A stretch of 64,000 bases of DNA from Ahaetulla prasina. Lineage: Eukaryota; Chordata; Lepidosauria; Squamata; Colubridae. How positions within the stretch are numbered: the first letter of the stretch is position 1; each line of letters begins with the position of its first letter. Both the position numbers and the translations under genes were made by a program. A model generated the notes under the pieces. The model saw only the letters and a program-made list of their open reading frames with translations. It did no database searches and was not told the DNA's origin. The stretch covers positions 99,070,061 through 99,134,060 of the forward strand of contig NC_080540.1 in the NCBI RefSeq assembly GCF_028640845.1, written 5' to 3'. Below are positions 10,251-21,500 of the stretch, one piece after another.

Positions 10251-11430
10251 TTCTTTTGTTTCATTTCCAAACATGAGTGGCACTAATGGTCTGATTTTAT
10301 CTTTAATATTTTTTAAGAGACGCTAAGCCAAAACTCATATATCAGATGGCTAAATATCTTCATCAACTTAGACAACTGAGCAAAATTTTTAATTCGATTT
10401 GCCATTCTATTGTCCTACTGTTTTTCCCTTTCCCAATAATGAATTGTGTCAAACGATTTCTCTTTTTTGTTGTGAAGACTGGCCAAAGAGCGTTATAAGG
10501 ATTTTTATCCCAATTATTCCAATTAGTTTCAGAGTAATTAACTTTAGTGGCAAGAGAAGATCCATCTGTATACTCCTTCGCACATTATTTATTATGCAAG
10601 TTTATTTTATTGCATAATATATTGCAATCAATGAAGAATAAGGTGAAGATAAGGTGAAGTGTGCATGATAGTTTCTACTTTGCTGAATTATTGGGGGTTC
10701 CATTTCTGGGTTGTTGTTTTTTTGGTTTTTTAGAAAAAGTGTTTTAAAAGAATATCAAGGTAGTTGTTTTAGCCAATGCAATCAGATAACAATTTGACAT
10801 TTAGGGGAAACAGAGCCGTACAGAAGGTCTGGAATTTATCAAACACCCTTTCTTCTTTTTCTGGTATTTGAGAAAAATAAAGTATGGCATCTGAAAAGCT
10901 AATTTATTGGATCAGTGTGGACTGAGTAACCTACCATATAACAATAAATTAGTTTTCAGGTCCCACAAAACTCCAGAGTTCTTATCTTTTTTATAATTTA
11001 TGGTCAATTCTTTATAATTTATGGTCAATTCTTAAGATAAAGAAGAACAAGCTTTCCAATAAATAAATTATTTTAATAATATGATTATTTTTTTAAAGAA
11101 AATTGCCCAAGAAAACTAGTTGCAATGTGCATACTTATCAGCAATTCTAAAGTTACATAGTGATTATTCCTACTGTCCATAGGACTTTTTTCAATGTTAA
11201 ATTGGAAGTCTGACATTAATCAGTACGACTAAGGGTTTACACCTCAATTGTTCAGAAAACTGCAACTAAATGGTAATTAATTTGTCAGAATTGAACCCAC
11301 TTTTTGAAAACCATTGCTGAATTACAGGGGTTTTTTTTTAAAGAAGAAGTAGCACATAACTAAAATAAAAGTAACAGTACCACTAACAAGAGTTCTACAT
11401 CACCACTAAATTTCACCAGACCAAGGGGGG
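10251..11430. other. No gene recognised
   Basis: AT-rich sequence. A short direct duplication (TTTATAATTTATGGTCAATTC twice at about 10,990-11,031, less its ends) is the only structure seen. Confidence 0.4.
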
Positions 11431-12324
11431 AAAATAAATTTTTTTATTTATTTATTTATTTATTTATTTTATTTTATTTTATTTTATTTTATTTGTCAAG
11501 CATATATAAGATAACAGATAAAAGTATAAACATAATTTGAATACATAAAAAGGATACGAGTAAAACAGAACATTAGGTAGGCATGCTGGTGTGCTTATGC
11601 ACCAGGGGTGGGTTCTAAATTTTTTTACTACCAGTTCTGTGGGTGTGGCTTATTTTGTGGGCATGGCTTGATAGTCATATGACAGTGGGTGTGGCTTAGT
11701 CATGTGACTGGGTAAGCGTAGTTTGGTGGTCATGTGACTGGGTGGGCGTAGCTGGGTAATCGTGACTGGGTGGGTGTGGCCAACTTGATGTCACTCACGT
11801 CAAAAGTTGATGTCACTTTTTTTTTTTACTTTTTTTTTTTTCTAAAACTATACACATTCAACCTCACTTACTACATTTGGAAAAACACACCTAGAGTCCA
11901 CTTTCTGCCACACATTTAACTATAACTTTTGTACATTTAGAACATTACACACACTTTCAGATGTTCTTCCCTAACTTGCACATGACTGTTAGAGCCAGGA
12001 GAGATCATGGATTGAGTAAAATGTGGTGAAACTCACTTAACAACACTCTTGCTTAGCAACCAAAATTTTGGACTCAATTCTGGTCATAAGACAAAAACTA
12101 TCTCTGCCTTCCTCTGCATGGCAGCCTTGTCCTAGTAAACTCCTTCTCCTTTCTGGCAGTTTTCCTCTCTCTTAGAGGCACCAAAATAATCCAGACGATA
12201 GAAGGTTTCCTGCTGGAGCAGGGGGTTGGACTAGATGGCCCCTAAGGTCCCTTCCAGCCCCAGATTGCTGTCCTGTTTCAAAGCATCTTCTGAAGCAAAG
12301 TCTAGTGCCAGGGTTTGTGGTCCT

Positions 12325-12361
12325 TCCTTCCTCTTCTCTCTCTCTCTTTTCTCTCTCTCCC

Positions 12362-12403
<42 letters not shown>

Positions 12404-12988
12404 TTCCTTTCCCTTTTTCTTTCTTTCCCTCTTTCTTTCTCCCTCCCTCCCTTTCTTTCTCTTTCTTTCTCTCTCTCTCTCCCTCCTTCCTTCCCTCTCT
12501 CTCCCTCTTTTTCTCTCTCTCTCCCTCCCTTCTTTCTCACCCTCCCTCCCTTCTATATTTATTTCTCTCTCTTCCTCACTCCCCTCTTTCTTTCTTTCTT
12601 TCCTCTCTCTCTCCTTCTTTCTCTCTCTCCTCCTTCCTTCCTCTCTCCCCTTTCTTTCTCTCCTCCTCTTTCTCTTGCTCTCCCTCCCTCCTTTCTTTCT
12701 TTCTCTCTCTTCCTCCCTCCCTCTTTCTCTCTTTCTTTCTCTCTCTCCCTTCTTTCTTTTTCTCTCACTCCCTCCCTCCCTCCTTCCTTCTCTCTCTCTC
12801 TCTCCCTCTTTCTTTCTCTCTCTCTCTCTCCCTCCCTCCCTCCCTTTCTTTCTTTCTTTCCCTCTTTCTCTCTCCCTCCTTTCTTTCTTTCTTTCTCTCG
12901 CTCCCTCCCTCCCTCTTTCTTTCTCTCCCTCCTTCTTTTTCTCTTTCTTTCTCTCTGTCTCTCTCTCTTTCTCCCTCCCTCTCTCCGT
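12325..12988. repeat. Polypyrimidine/polypurine tract, about 660 bp
   Basis: Nearly uninterrupted C/T on the + strand, made of CTTT, CCCT, CTCT and CCTT units with only scattered purines. All long open frames across it are low-complexity S/L/F/P or R/E/K/G artefacts. Confidence 0.97.
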
Positions 12989-13039
12989 GCAGAAGGACCA
13001 AACCTTGGCCATGCCAAGCCAGAAGCCTGCAGTCCTTTG

Positions 13040-14230
13040 GCACATTGGGACTTGGGGTGAGCAGTAGCTTCCACAACCTGGCACCCCCCCCATGTGCGGG
13101 GCGGGGAAGAGAGCCCACCCCACCCCCAAGATCCCACCCCTCGGGAAGGAGCGGGAAGGAGGCTCTGCTCTTCCCCAGCCCCCAGCCCCTCACTCCCCCA
13201 ACCCTTCCACAACTCAGCTTTTCTTGCGCAAGCAAGAGGTTCTATCCCTGCAAAACACTCTCGGAGTTGGCGCTTTTCTCGGCTGCGCCTGGCGCCCCTG
13301 CTGGCTCCTTTTGCATGGCTCCCTTCCCCAGTTTCCTGAGCAGATCCGGGTCAGGGGAGGGAGAGGTGGGCGGGGGGGTCTCCCGCCGCCTTCCTATGGG
13401 ATGCTGCCCGCCTTCCTCCCTCCCTCCCCTTGGGGGCCGGTGCCAGCCGGTATCTGCCACTGAGAAGGATCCGGTCTTTGAGGCTCCATTCCAGTGCCAG
13501 CCACCACAGGCTGCGGATGGAAGCGGTGAAGAGAGCCAGGAAGAAGACCAAGCCCAGGGCCAGAGTCTGCTACATCCCAACGGGCCACCGGCTTGGCTCT
13601 GCTCTGCCCAGCCTCCAGGAGCTCCCGGAGCCTCTCGCTTGGCACTCCCCCCCCGCAGGGGCAAGAGGCAGGGACTGGAGCCAGCTGCTCCCCACAGCCC
13701 AAAGCCCGCCCTGCCCCGCCCTGGCCGGCTGTTTGAGCGAAGGGGAGCAGCGCTGTGTGCGCCTCCTGGATCAGTGCAGCCCCCGCAGGCCCCCCTCCCT
13801 GGAAACCCCCTGACCCTTCAGAAGGGCAGCCCCCGCTCAAGCATCACCTCATGACGGCGCGCTTGCCCTTCACGTCGGCTCCGATGTAGCAAGCGACCTC
13901 CGGTTGAGCAGCAAGCGAGTGAGGCAGAGAAAGAGCAAGGGAGGTGGCGGGGGTGGTGGCTCCTTTAAGACTTGTGGACTTCAACTCCCAGAGTTCCTCA
14001 GCCAGCAAAGCTCTGGGACTTGATTGGTCCACAAGTCTTAAAGGAGGCAAGTTTGAAGATGCCTGGAGGTGGCGGGGCAGCAGCAGCAGTGGGAGCGTTG
14101 GGGATGGCGGGGCGGTGGCAGTGGCGGTGGGGGGGCAGCGGCGGTGGCGGCAGCAGAGGTGATGGTGAGGCGGCAACAAACATGGCGGCCAGGGCCAGCG
14201 ACCGGCGACTGGTTCGGGGGCATGGCCAGC
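13040..14230. other. GC-rich, CpG-containing passenger inside the hAT element
   Basis: Composition changes sharply to GC-rich with CpG at the end of the polypyrimidine tract and stays so to the element's right end. It includes GGC/GGT-rich runs (14,050-14,170) and an inverted repeat (13,960-14,044). On the minus strand at about 13,420-13,550 one frame encodes a markedly hydrophobic stretch (LALGLVFFLALFTASIRSL). I do not recognise a gene. It could be captured host sequence or chance. Confidence 0.6.
13960..14044. mobile_element. Palindromic MITE-like inverted repeat
   Basis: TCCTTTAAGACTTGTGGACT on the left is the inverted complement of a GTCCACAAGTCTTAAAGGA arm on the right. The core (TTCAACTCCCAGAGTTCCTC) matches the palindromic elements at 26.0, 27.96 and 51.5 kb, but the outer CAGGGGTGTCC ends are missing. 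Confidence 0.75.
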
Positions 14231-15425
14231 CATCTTTTACTACCGGTTCTGTGAACTACTAAATATTTTTACTACCGGTTCTCCCGAACTGGTGAGAACC
14301 GGTAGCAACCCACCATGTTATGCACACCCCTGACAGACCTCTTAGGAATGGGGTGAAGTCACCAGTAGATAGTCTAAGGTTAAAGTTTTGAGGGTTTAGG
14401 GAAGAAACCAGAGTCAAGTAGTGCATTCCTGGCATTGACCACTCCATTACTGAAGTTGTATTTTCTGCAATTGAGTTTGAAGCGGTATACCTTGAGTTTG
14501 TATGTATTGTTTGCTTGTGTATTGTTATGGTTGAAGCTGAAGTAGTCATTGATAGGTAGGAAATTGTGGCAGATAATTTTATTTACTATGTTTAGGTCAG
14601 ACCGAAGTCGGCGTAGTTCTAAGTTGTCTAAGCCCAACATTTCAAATCTGGTGGCATAAGATATTTTATTGCAGGTAGAGGAATGGAGGACTCTTCTTGT
14701 GAAATATCTCTGGACTCTCTCAATTGTATTAATGTCCGATATGCAGTGCGGGTTCCAGACAGATGAGCTGTATTCAAGAATTGGTCTAGCAAATGTTTTG
14801 TATGCTCTAGTTAGTAGTACAATATTACCAGAGAAGAAGCTATGCAAGATTAGGTTAACAACTCTTAATTCCTTTTTGGCAATGTTGTTACAATGGGCTC
14901 TGACACTTAGATCTTTAGAAATGAGTACTCCAAGGTCCTTGACAGAGTGAGGGTCATCTACAAGATCAGGCCCATCTAATTTGTATTTTATGTTCTGAAT
15001 TTTTTTGCCAATGTGCAAGACAGAGCATTTGTTGGTTGAGATTTGAAGTTGCCACTTGTTAGACCAATCTGACACGTAGTCAAGATCTTTTTGAAGGGTA
15101 GTTGCATTGTCAGTGGTGTTGAATAGTTTTACATTATCAGTGAAGAGAATGCAGTTGCTTTTAATAGGAACACAAAGGTCATTTATGTAAAGTATGAAGA
15201 GTGTTGGACCTAAAATGCTGCCTTGGGGAGCACCACTGTTAACAGGTACAGGATTTGACAGAGCGCTTCCTATTTTGACCACTTGTTGTATGTTCGACAG
15301 AAAGGCAGCTATCCATTTATGTAGGAATCCAGAAATGCCATAGGACTTCAGTTTTAGAAGTAGTTTGTCATGTACCACTGAATCAAAGGCTTTACAGAAG
15401 TCTATGTAAATTGTGTCTGTTGCAT

Positions 15426-18305
15426 CTATTCTGCATCACCACTAAATTTCACCAAGACCAAAGGGCGGGGGGGGGGGGGAATAAAAATGTCCACGTTGGG
15501 AATGAATAGATATCACAAAAAGAGATGCCTCTTCCATGTTAGGTTAACTGTTTGTGTGAAGATGGATGGATTGCAAGCCCAAACATGAATAATTCACATT
15601 CCACTTTTTGTTTTAAAACATTGCAAGACTGCAATTAGTGAATAAATATTGTACAAAGCTAATGAAAACAAAAGACACTATCAGTTGATTGTACAGATCA
15701 TGATGGATTATAAAAGAGAAGATGGTCTTCCAACATGGGTGATCCAGCTTTTGTATCTAGATTGCTACATTCATAAAAGAAAACTCAAGGACACCTCCCT
15801 TGCTCTGTAGCTTCACTAAAAGAAAAGCTTTGGCTCCATCATGACACACATTCTCCATCATGACACACGGTAAAGAAAAGGAAACCACAACTACCAGAAT
15901 AATGATTTATGCTCTTCTGCTGTTTTGTGTTCCATTGCTGAAATTATAAACATCCAAACATTCGAACATAAATTTAACTTTGCCGTTCAAGACTAAGCAT
16001 GATTCCTCAAAAATAAATCATCCAATTTACTTCAAAGTTAGTGTGCAGAAGCCTATAAATGCAACCTACTGAGGATCCATGAACTTCGCTAGATTTAACA
16101 ACCGCCAATGAAAGTATAAATATTTATAAAAGAAGAAAATTGTAGCAGCATTCAAAAGGGAATCAAAATAAAGCCTATTTCAAACATGTTTAACATTAAT
16201 ATCACGCCATAATATTAGGACACAAACTTTAACATCAACCTATATAGGTTTATATGCACAGAAATGATTTTGTAATGAGGAATCTTCACGTTTTTTGAGA
16301 CAAATGCCAAGATTTGGAGTTTTGAACAACAAATTGTGACTCTTGGGAGCACTCTCACAAAATACTTTCCATATGTCACAAGTCAGCAAATACTCATTTA
16401 CCAGAAAGATGAAATATGAAGTAGTTTTCTACTACCCTTTCTATTACCCACATCAGGATGATGTGATCACCTTCCATTATAATTTCTTAAAAATAGTATT
16501 AACATCCATTCACTCTATAAGATGCATGCTTTTGAGGGGGGGGGGGGAAGTGCGTCTTATACACCAAAAAATACGGTATGTCTGCTCTAAAGTTGCAGTG
16601 GTTTTGATTCTACAGTATCTTTAGTCATTTTGCTCTTTAAAAAAGAAAGAAAGAAACATTCCTTTTCTTTCCTTGGTATTCTTATAGCGAAGAAGCAATG
16701 GCAAACATTTGTGTGGCCTTTTAAGCCATCTTTCTCTGACCTTGTGGCGTCCAAATATTCTGAACCATACTTCTTACTTATCCCAAGTTAGCATGAAATA
16801 ACAACTATTGTAATTCAATATATCTAGAAGGCAGCTAGATTAAATTAATATATTGTAAATCTGAATAAGGATTGAGCCCATTATAAAGCTTGCTTTGTGG
16901 ACATGATAATAGCAAATAAACTGTACATATATATGACCTGCTTCATGTATAGCTGCCTATACAAGGAATGAGAGAATTTTTACATCTGTGCGAAGGCTAT
17001 CAGATTACAGCTGTAAAAAAATCTGGATAGCCACAGGATTTATCTATCTAGTTATCTAGCTATCGGATTGCAACAAAGGCTTACTAGTTTTCTGACTCTT
17101 TGTTGCCATTTAACAGTCATGCAGATTTTTGCAGCCCAGACCTGTTTGTTATAATCTATGCCACAAATTAAGAAAGATTTTTTACTACAGATGATCTAAT
17201 GTGGTATGTTTGTTTAACATTCATATTGTTCTAACTTGGATAACTATTTAATTGTCAATGCTTGACTAGTGTCTTTCTGGTTGTATTTGTTTAGATAAGT
17301 TATTAATTTCTGAGGCTATTGAGCAATCAATGGGTGACAACTTGTTTTTCCAGCTATTGCTGTCTTTTTTGTTGACTTTCAACTAAGGGAGTTTGAACAA
17401 TGTGGTCTAGAACAGTTTTCTATGATCCAGATTCAAGGTTGAAAAGATTTTTAGGTGGTGAATGTCTCTTATCATAAGCAGGATTTTAAAGGAGGGGGGG
17501 ATGCTTTTTGGAGTTAGTCATGGTATAAATGGTTGGTTTGAATTTGGTTTGCCTTCCTATCACTCAGCCATAGGAAGCCCCCAAAGACTTGCAGTAACTG
17601 AAAACCCCCAAAGACTTGATTGAATTCAAAAACCTTATAACATGAAATTTGAAACGTCTGCTGGGCTTAATGTATAAACTGTTTTAAAAAAAACCTATTC
17701 TTCAGAAATTGAACAAGTCAAAGAATGTATGATTAAATGAATGTTGAATTTGAATGCAATAATACAGATGCAATAATGGGAAATTCAACAGAAGAATATT
17801 ACATTTATTCTGAACATTGCAGAGAATGTTCAGAGAACATTGGTGCAAGATGTCCTCATCATTCCTGCTAAAACGGATAATACGTTCTCTTTAAAAAATG
17901 CTGCAAACGTAATGAGCAAATTTGGTGACTTTTGTTGTTAAAGCTCAACTAACTAAAGGATCCATGCTAAAATGAAACAAGTTTTAAAATGTGAACTTCC
18001 ATTTTAATTTGCTATACTTACTGTATGTTCAATTTTATTAACCCATACATTCCTTCAAAGTATATTAATTAGCATTTCTCTGTTAATTACTACATATTAT
18101 GTGTTTCTTATGGCAGTATTGCTTGATTCCCTCTTTGGAAAAATGATTAACTTAAATTTTGGGAATATGTTTTGAATCTGATGCCCAGAATAAGCTTGTA
18201 CCTTAAAAGTAAATTTGAAACACTATCTGATTCTAATTGAAATTCATACATACAGAACAATAATTTAACTTTATGGTTTAGACAACCTCCACTTCACTGA
18301 GTCAT
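15426..18305. other. No gene recognised
   Basis: Almost 2.9 kb of AT-rich, apparently low-repeat sequence. A short segment at 16,505-16,577 with GCGTCTTATAC matches the dispersed repeat at 3.8 kb. No exon or RNA gene could be supported. Confidence 0.4.
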
Positions 18306-18312
18306 TGTTTCA

Positions 18313-18593
18313 GAGATCTTCCCTCCTTTCCTTCCCTTCCTTCCTTCATTTCTTCCTTCCTTCTTTCCTACCTTCCTTCTTTCCTTCCTCCTTCCCTCCC
18401 TCCCTCCCTCCCTCCGTCCTTCCCTTCCCTTCCCTTCCCTTCCCTTCCCTTCCCTTCCTTCCTTCTTCACTCACTCACTCCTTCCCTTCCCTTCCCTTCC
18501 CTTCCCTTCCCTTTCCCTTCCTTCCTTCCTTCCTTCCTTCCTTCCTTCCTTCCTTCCTTCCTTCCTTCCTTCCTTCCTTCCTTCCTTCCTTCC
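18313..18593. repeat. CCTT/CCCTT simple repeat
   Basis: A pyrimidine tract of TTCC, TCCC and CCCTT units ending in a pure (TTCC)n run of about 70 bp that abuts the Helitron remnant. Confidence 0.97.
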
Positions 18594-18599
18594 ACAATT

Positions 18600-19185
18600 T
18601 CATGTTGAATTCTCTCACTGTGGAGCTTACCCAAACTCAATTCTAAGATACCTTGAGGACCAATGAAATAAATTTGAATAAATTTGGCTGGCTGGTTGAG
18701 GTCTGGCATTAAATGACTGATGTAATGATGGATTTTTCCTTGAGTAATTGCAGAGGGTTTCCACCTGTTCCTCATTGGAAGAATAAGTTTGGCACCAAAG
18801 GATAACATTTGGAAGAGGCTGCATATTGTCTGATGTTCTTCCTAAACTCCTTTGCAATAGGGTCGTCATTATTATATGAATCCAGGAGTTCATTAGGTAG
18901 ACATTGAAAATTGCCTATCCTGACCTTTCCCTTCATAGGGCAGAAACTGGCAGATTTTTTTCAGGGAATAGGGACGCCGAACAGTGAGGGCAGACTTTGA
19001 CCATGGCACCACCCTCAGCAGAAATATTATATTGTGCAGATCGTGCATTTTGCCTTGCCCTTTCTTTGTTAACAAATTGTGATTGAAGGCACTCTTGCAG
19101 TAATTAATTTGCCATGTATTCATAAGTTGATATTCCCTTTTCTCTTCCATCTTTTCTCGTCTCCTCATTCTGCACCTATACCTTT
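18600..19185 (-). mobile_element. Helitron remnant (Helitron_like_N region)
   Basis: Read across three frames of the minus strand, the order of motifs matches the N-terminal part of Helitron Rep/helicase proteins. An arginine/glutamate-rich start (RRREKMEEKREYQ) is followed by SAFNHN, a zinc-binding VCPHCSASLFPE, then KGKVRIGNFQCLPNELL, DPIAKEFRKNIRQYA, SFGAKL, QGKIHHYISHLMPD and QPAKFIQIYF. The last pieces correspond to the family's H-G-x-x-Y-H...LLP and FAQLY signatures. At least two frameshifts and a stop show it is dead. The Rep and helicase domains and element ends are missing. Confidence 0.75.
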
Positions 19186-19199
19186 CCTTGTAGTTTATC

Positions 19200-19495
19200 T
19201 ATTTATTTATTTATTTTATTTGTCAAGTATGTATCAGATATGACCTCACCCCATTCCTAAGAGGACTATAAGGGGCGTGCATAAGTGCACAAAAGTGCCT
19301 ACCGTTCCTGTCCTATTGTTTCTTTTCATTGTATGTGCTTGTATATAATGTTGTGACAAAAATAAAATTAAAAAAATAGATACAAGTATAAACATGATTA
19401 TGAATACAGGAAATGGATATGAATAAATGGGGACAGTAGGACAGGAACGGTAGGCACGCTGGTGCACTTATGCACGCCCCTTACAGATTCTGTAA
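19200..19495. mobile_element. CR1-like LINE 3' ends, two in opposite orientation
   Basis: From 19,240 to about 19,375 the + strand carries the LINE 3' UTR (CACCCCATTCCTAAGAGGAC ... CTACCGTTCCTGTCC). The reverse form (AGGACAGGAACGGTAGGCAC...TTATGCACGCCCCTTA) follows at 19,376-19,485. This is one 3' UTR inserted into another of the same family in opposite orientation, giving an inverted repeat. Confidence 0.7.
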
Positions 19496-19803
19496 GATTC
19501 TAAGTTTCGGGGATGTGCAGCCTTTTCATCCTGTTTCTTCATCTCTCTTCCTTGCCCCACCCTAATGTTTGGTGTCATCTCTTAATCATAACATCCCCGC
19601 TTTCCACCTGGCACAATTATGCTGACAGTATTTTAATTAATTAAATTTTGTACCACAATGTTATACATTGCTCAGAACAGTTTAGAATCCCTGCTGGCTT
19701 CTGCATTGAATTGTAGGAAGCTGTTTAAAACTAGCATCACATGACTTACGGAGGGCTAGGGTGCAACCACCAGTCTTTTTGATTGATCTGGTTGAAGGAA
19801 GGG

Positions 19804-20395
19804 TGTTCTGTCCCCTCCCGGCCTCAGCCACGCGAGCTGGCTAAATGAGCCAGTAATTGAGTTCACGGCTGCTATCAGTCCTGGCAGGGAATCTGCAGCT
19901 GCCTGCCAAAGTCTCCCTTATCTTGGGGTTGCTGGGCAACCAGGAAGTCAGCAATACAGGCTGAATGTTCAGCTCAAGTCTCCACGAGTCAAAGAGTTCA
20001 GCTCACTTCTCCATGAGTCAAAGAGTTCAGCTCAATTTTTGCTCGTCACGCAGCAGAAGAGCAGCCAGGGCTGCTTTTATACTCTGTGGGGTGTGGCTCC
20101 GTGACTCAGCACTCTCTAGGCCTGCCCCACCCCTTCTTTTGTTGTAGCTGCCTCTCATATCTCTGAAACCTGGGATCTAGCCAGGCCTGGTTTCCATCAG
20201 CCGGCCTGGAGGCATGGCCTGGGGGGGAGAATCAGGGGACGAAGGCCTCGTTATCTCCTCCATCTGGCCTGCCTCTGGCTCATGGAGTTGAGCCAGAGGA
20301 GCCGGTGCTCCAGAGGTAAGTCCTGATGGCCCTCCCCCTCACTTTCCGAGTAACTTTCTGGCAGGGGGGCCAGTTCGGGGGGCGCAGACACAACA
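19804..20395 (-). mobile_element. Solo LTR, 592 bp
   Basis: It begins TGTTCTGTCCCC and ends AGACACAACA, with a perfect 5-bp TSD, AAGGG, at 19,799-19,803 and 20,396-20,400. A TATA-like GAGTATAAAAGC on the minus strand (near 20,078) sets the orientation. The sequence is GC-rich, and no internal retroviral or Gypsy sequence is attached, so it is a solo LTR left by recombination. Confidence 0.85.
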
Positions 20396-20400
20396 AAGGG

Positions 20401-21055
20401 CCTGTCTAACCTTGGTCTCAGAGTAGTAAGCAGTTGAAAAATGAAACAGATTTGGCAAGGACTATGGTGACTAATGTATTTGACTGACACCAGAAATCCA
20501 GTCTCTGCTCCATCTGCAATCATAGTGGCTCAATTGGTGACTTTGATCACAACCTATCTTACAAGGTTGTTGTGAAGAAATACAGAAGGATGGAGCATTA
20601 TGCATGTGCCTTGAGTTCTTGAACAGAGATGCAATATAAATACCTGTGTGTGTTTGTGTGTAAGAGAGGGGGCACATAAAGCAATTCAAAATATCCTTTA
20701 AAGTTGCTGCTTCTTTAAGCAATACATGCTGAGTCAATTCCTTGTCTCTGGGGGGGTGGGAGTGAGGGATTATGTGACTGGCTGGGAAACTGTCACAGAA
20801 TGCTCAAAATGATCATTACTTGACTGCAACAGCATCCTGAACACAGGAGCAGCCCGAAACAGCCTCAACTTTCCCAAATTTCATTCCCTTGAGAATCATG
20901 GGTCCCAGATTTTGGACATACATTAGCCCATTTGAAGTACCTTGGTTCTAAATTGTTGCCATATTATGCACCGTTTTTCCCAATTAGTAGTAATGACAAG
21001 AATTTTGGGAATACATTGGTTAATTTAATCTATTATAATTTCAGATGGTGATTTA
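20401..21055. other. No gene recognised
   Basis: No supported coding, RNA or element feature. Confidence 0.4.
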
Positions 21056-21500
21056 TACCTTTTTTTCCCTTTTAAATTTTTTATTTTCTTTTAATACAAA
21101 ACATTCCATCATTCATTAAACAGTGTGGGTACAAATTTTTGGTGTCATAACAGTTAAAGCTTACCACCATATTCATTATTTATATCTGCTCTTATTTTAA
21201 TATTAATACTTGACATCTCTATTATCATAACATTTCTCTTCTTGTGTAACTTTATTATGCATTACTTTCATATTTATTCTCTAACCATTGATAAAATACA
21301 TCCCACATATTGTAATAATCAGATTCTTCCTTCCCTATTCATTTCTGCACATCCCAATATTTTCTTAATTACATTTTCATCTACAGGAATCTCTTCACCT
21401 TTCCAATTCTGTGCAAATACAATTCTAGCCACAGATATTACATGAATAATAAACTTAATAGTAATTCTTAGACTTTTAAAACAATATATTTTATTATTCA
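21056..21500 (-). mobile_element. L1 LINE, 3' fragment
   Basis: The + strand starts with T-rich sequence (the minus-strand poly(A) end). It then matches by eye the 3' part of the L1 at 31.7-35.0 kb, for example TGCACATCCCAATATTTTC and TGTGCAAATACAATTCTAGC against TGCACATTCTAAAATCTTC and TGTACAAATACAATTCTTGC. Confidence 0.7.

Larger units (their letters stand above)
11603..14317. mobile_element. Large (2.7 kb) hAT-type element with GC-rich cargo
   Basis: The ends are CAGGGGTGGGTTCTAAA and the near inverted complement GGTAGCAACCCACCATG, flanked by a perfect 8-bp TSD, TTATGCAC, at 11,595-11,602 and 14,318-14,325. Subterminal blocks (TACTACCAGTTCTGTGGGTG; CTACTACCGGTTCTCCCGAA-like) place it with the short relatives at 6.6, 26.1 and 31.5 kb. 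I see no hAT transposase in any frame. The interior holds a SINE-like scrap, a polypyrimidine tract and about 1.2 kb of GC-rich sequence absent from the relatives. Confidence 0.88.
11431..15425 (-). mobile_element. CR1-like LINE, split by a hAT insertion
   Basis: Two blocks of one minus-strand LINE: the 3' UTR (11,431-11,602, with TTTA and TTTTA repeats) and the coding part (14,326-15,425). The frame at 14,380-15,378 is open for 332 codons and covers the reverse transcriptase palm and C-terminal domain, with the conserved GAPQGSILGPTLFILYIND block. The catalytic FADD-type motif reads FTDN, so one catalytic aspartate is replaced and the enzyme is expected to be dead. The C-terminal region (VWNPHCISDINTIERVQR) is preserved. 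The blocks rejoin exactly when the 2.7-kb hAT element and one TSD copy are removed. Confidence 0.88.

Noticed and set aside
12235..13854. A 539-codon + strand open frame and several overlapping 200-275-codon frames on both strands
   Set aside because: They are produced by the stop-poor polypyrimidine tract and GC-rich DNA. The translations are runs of S/L/F/P or R/E/K/G without domain signal.
14380..15378. A 332-codon open frame as a host gene
   Set aside because: Its motifs are those of a LINE reverse transcriptase with a replaced catalytic residue, and the 3' UTR occurs at several other sites.
18305..18646. Open frames across the CCTT repeat
   Set aside because: Low-complexity translation of a simple repeat.
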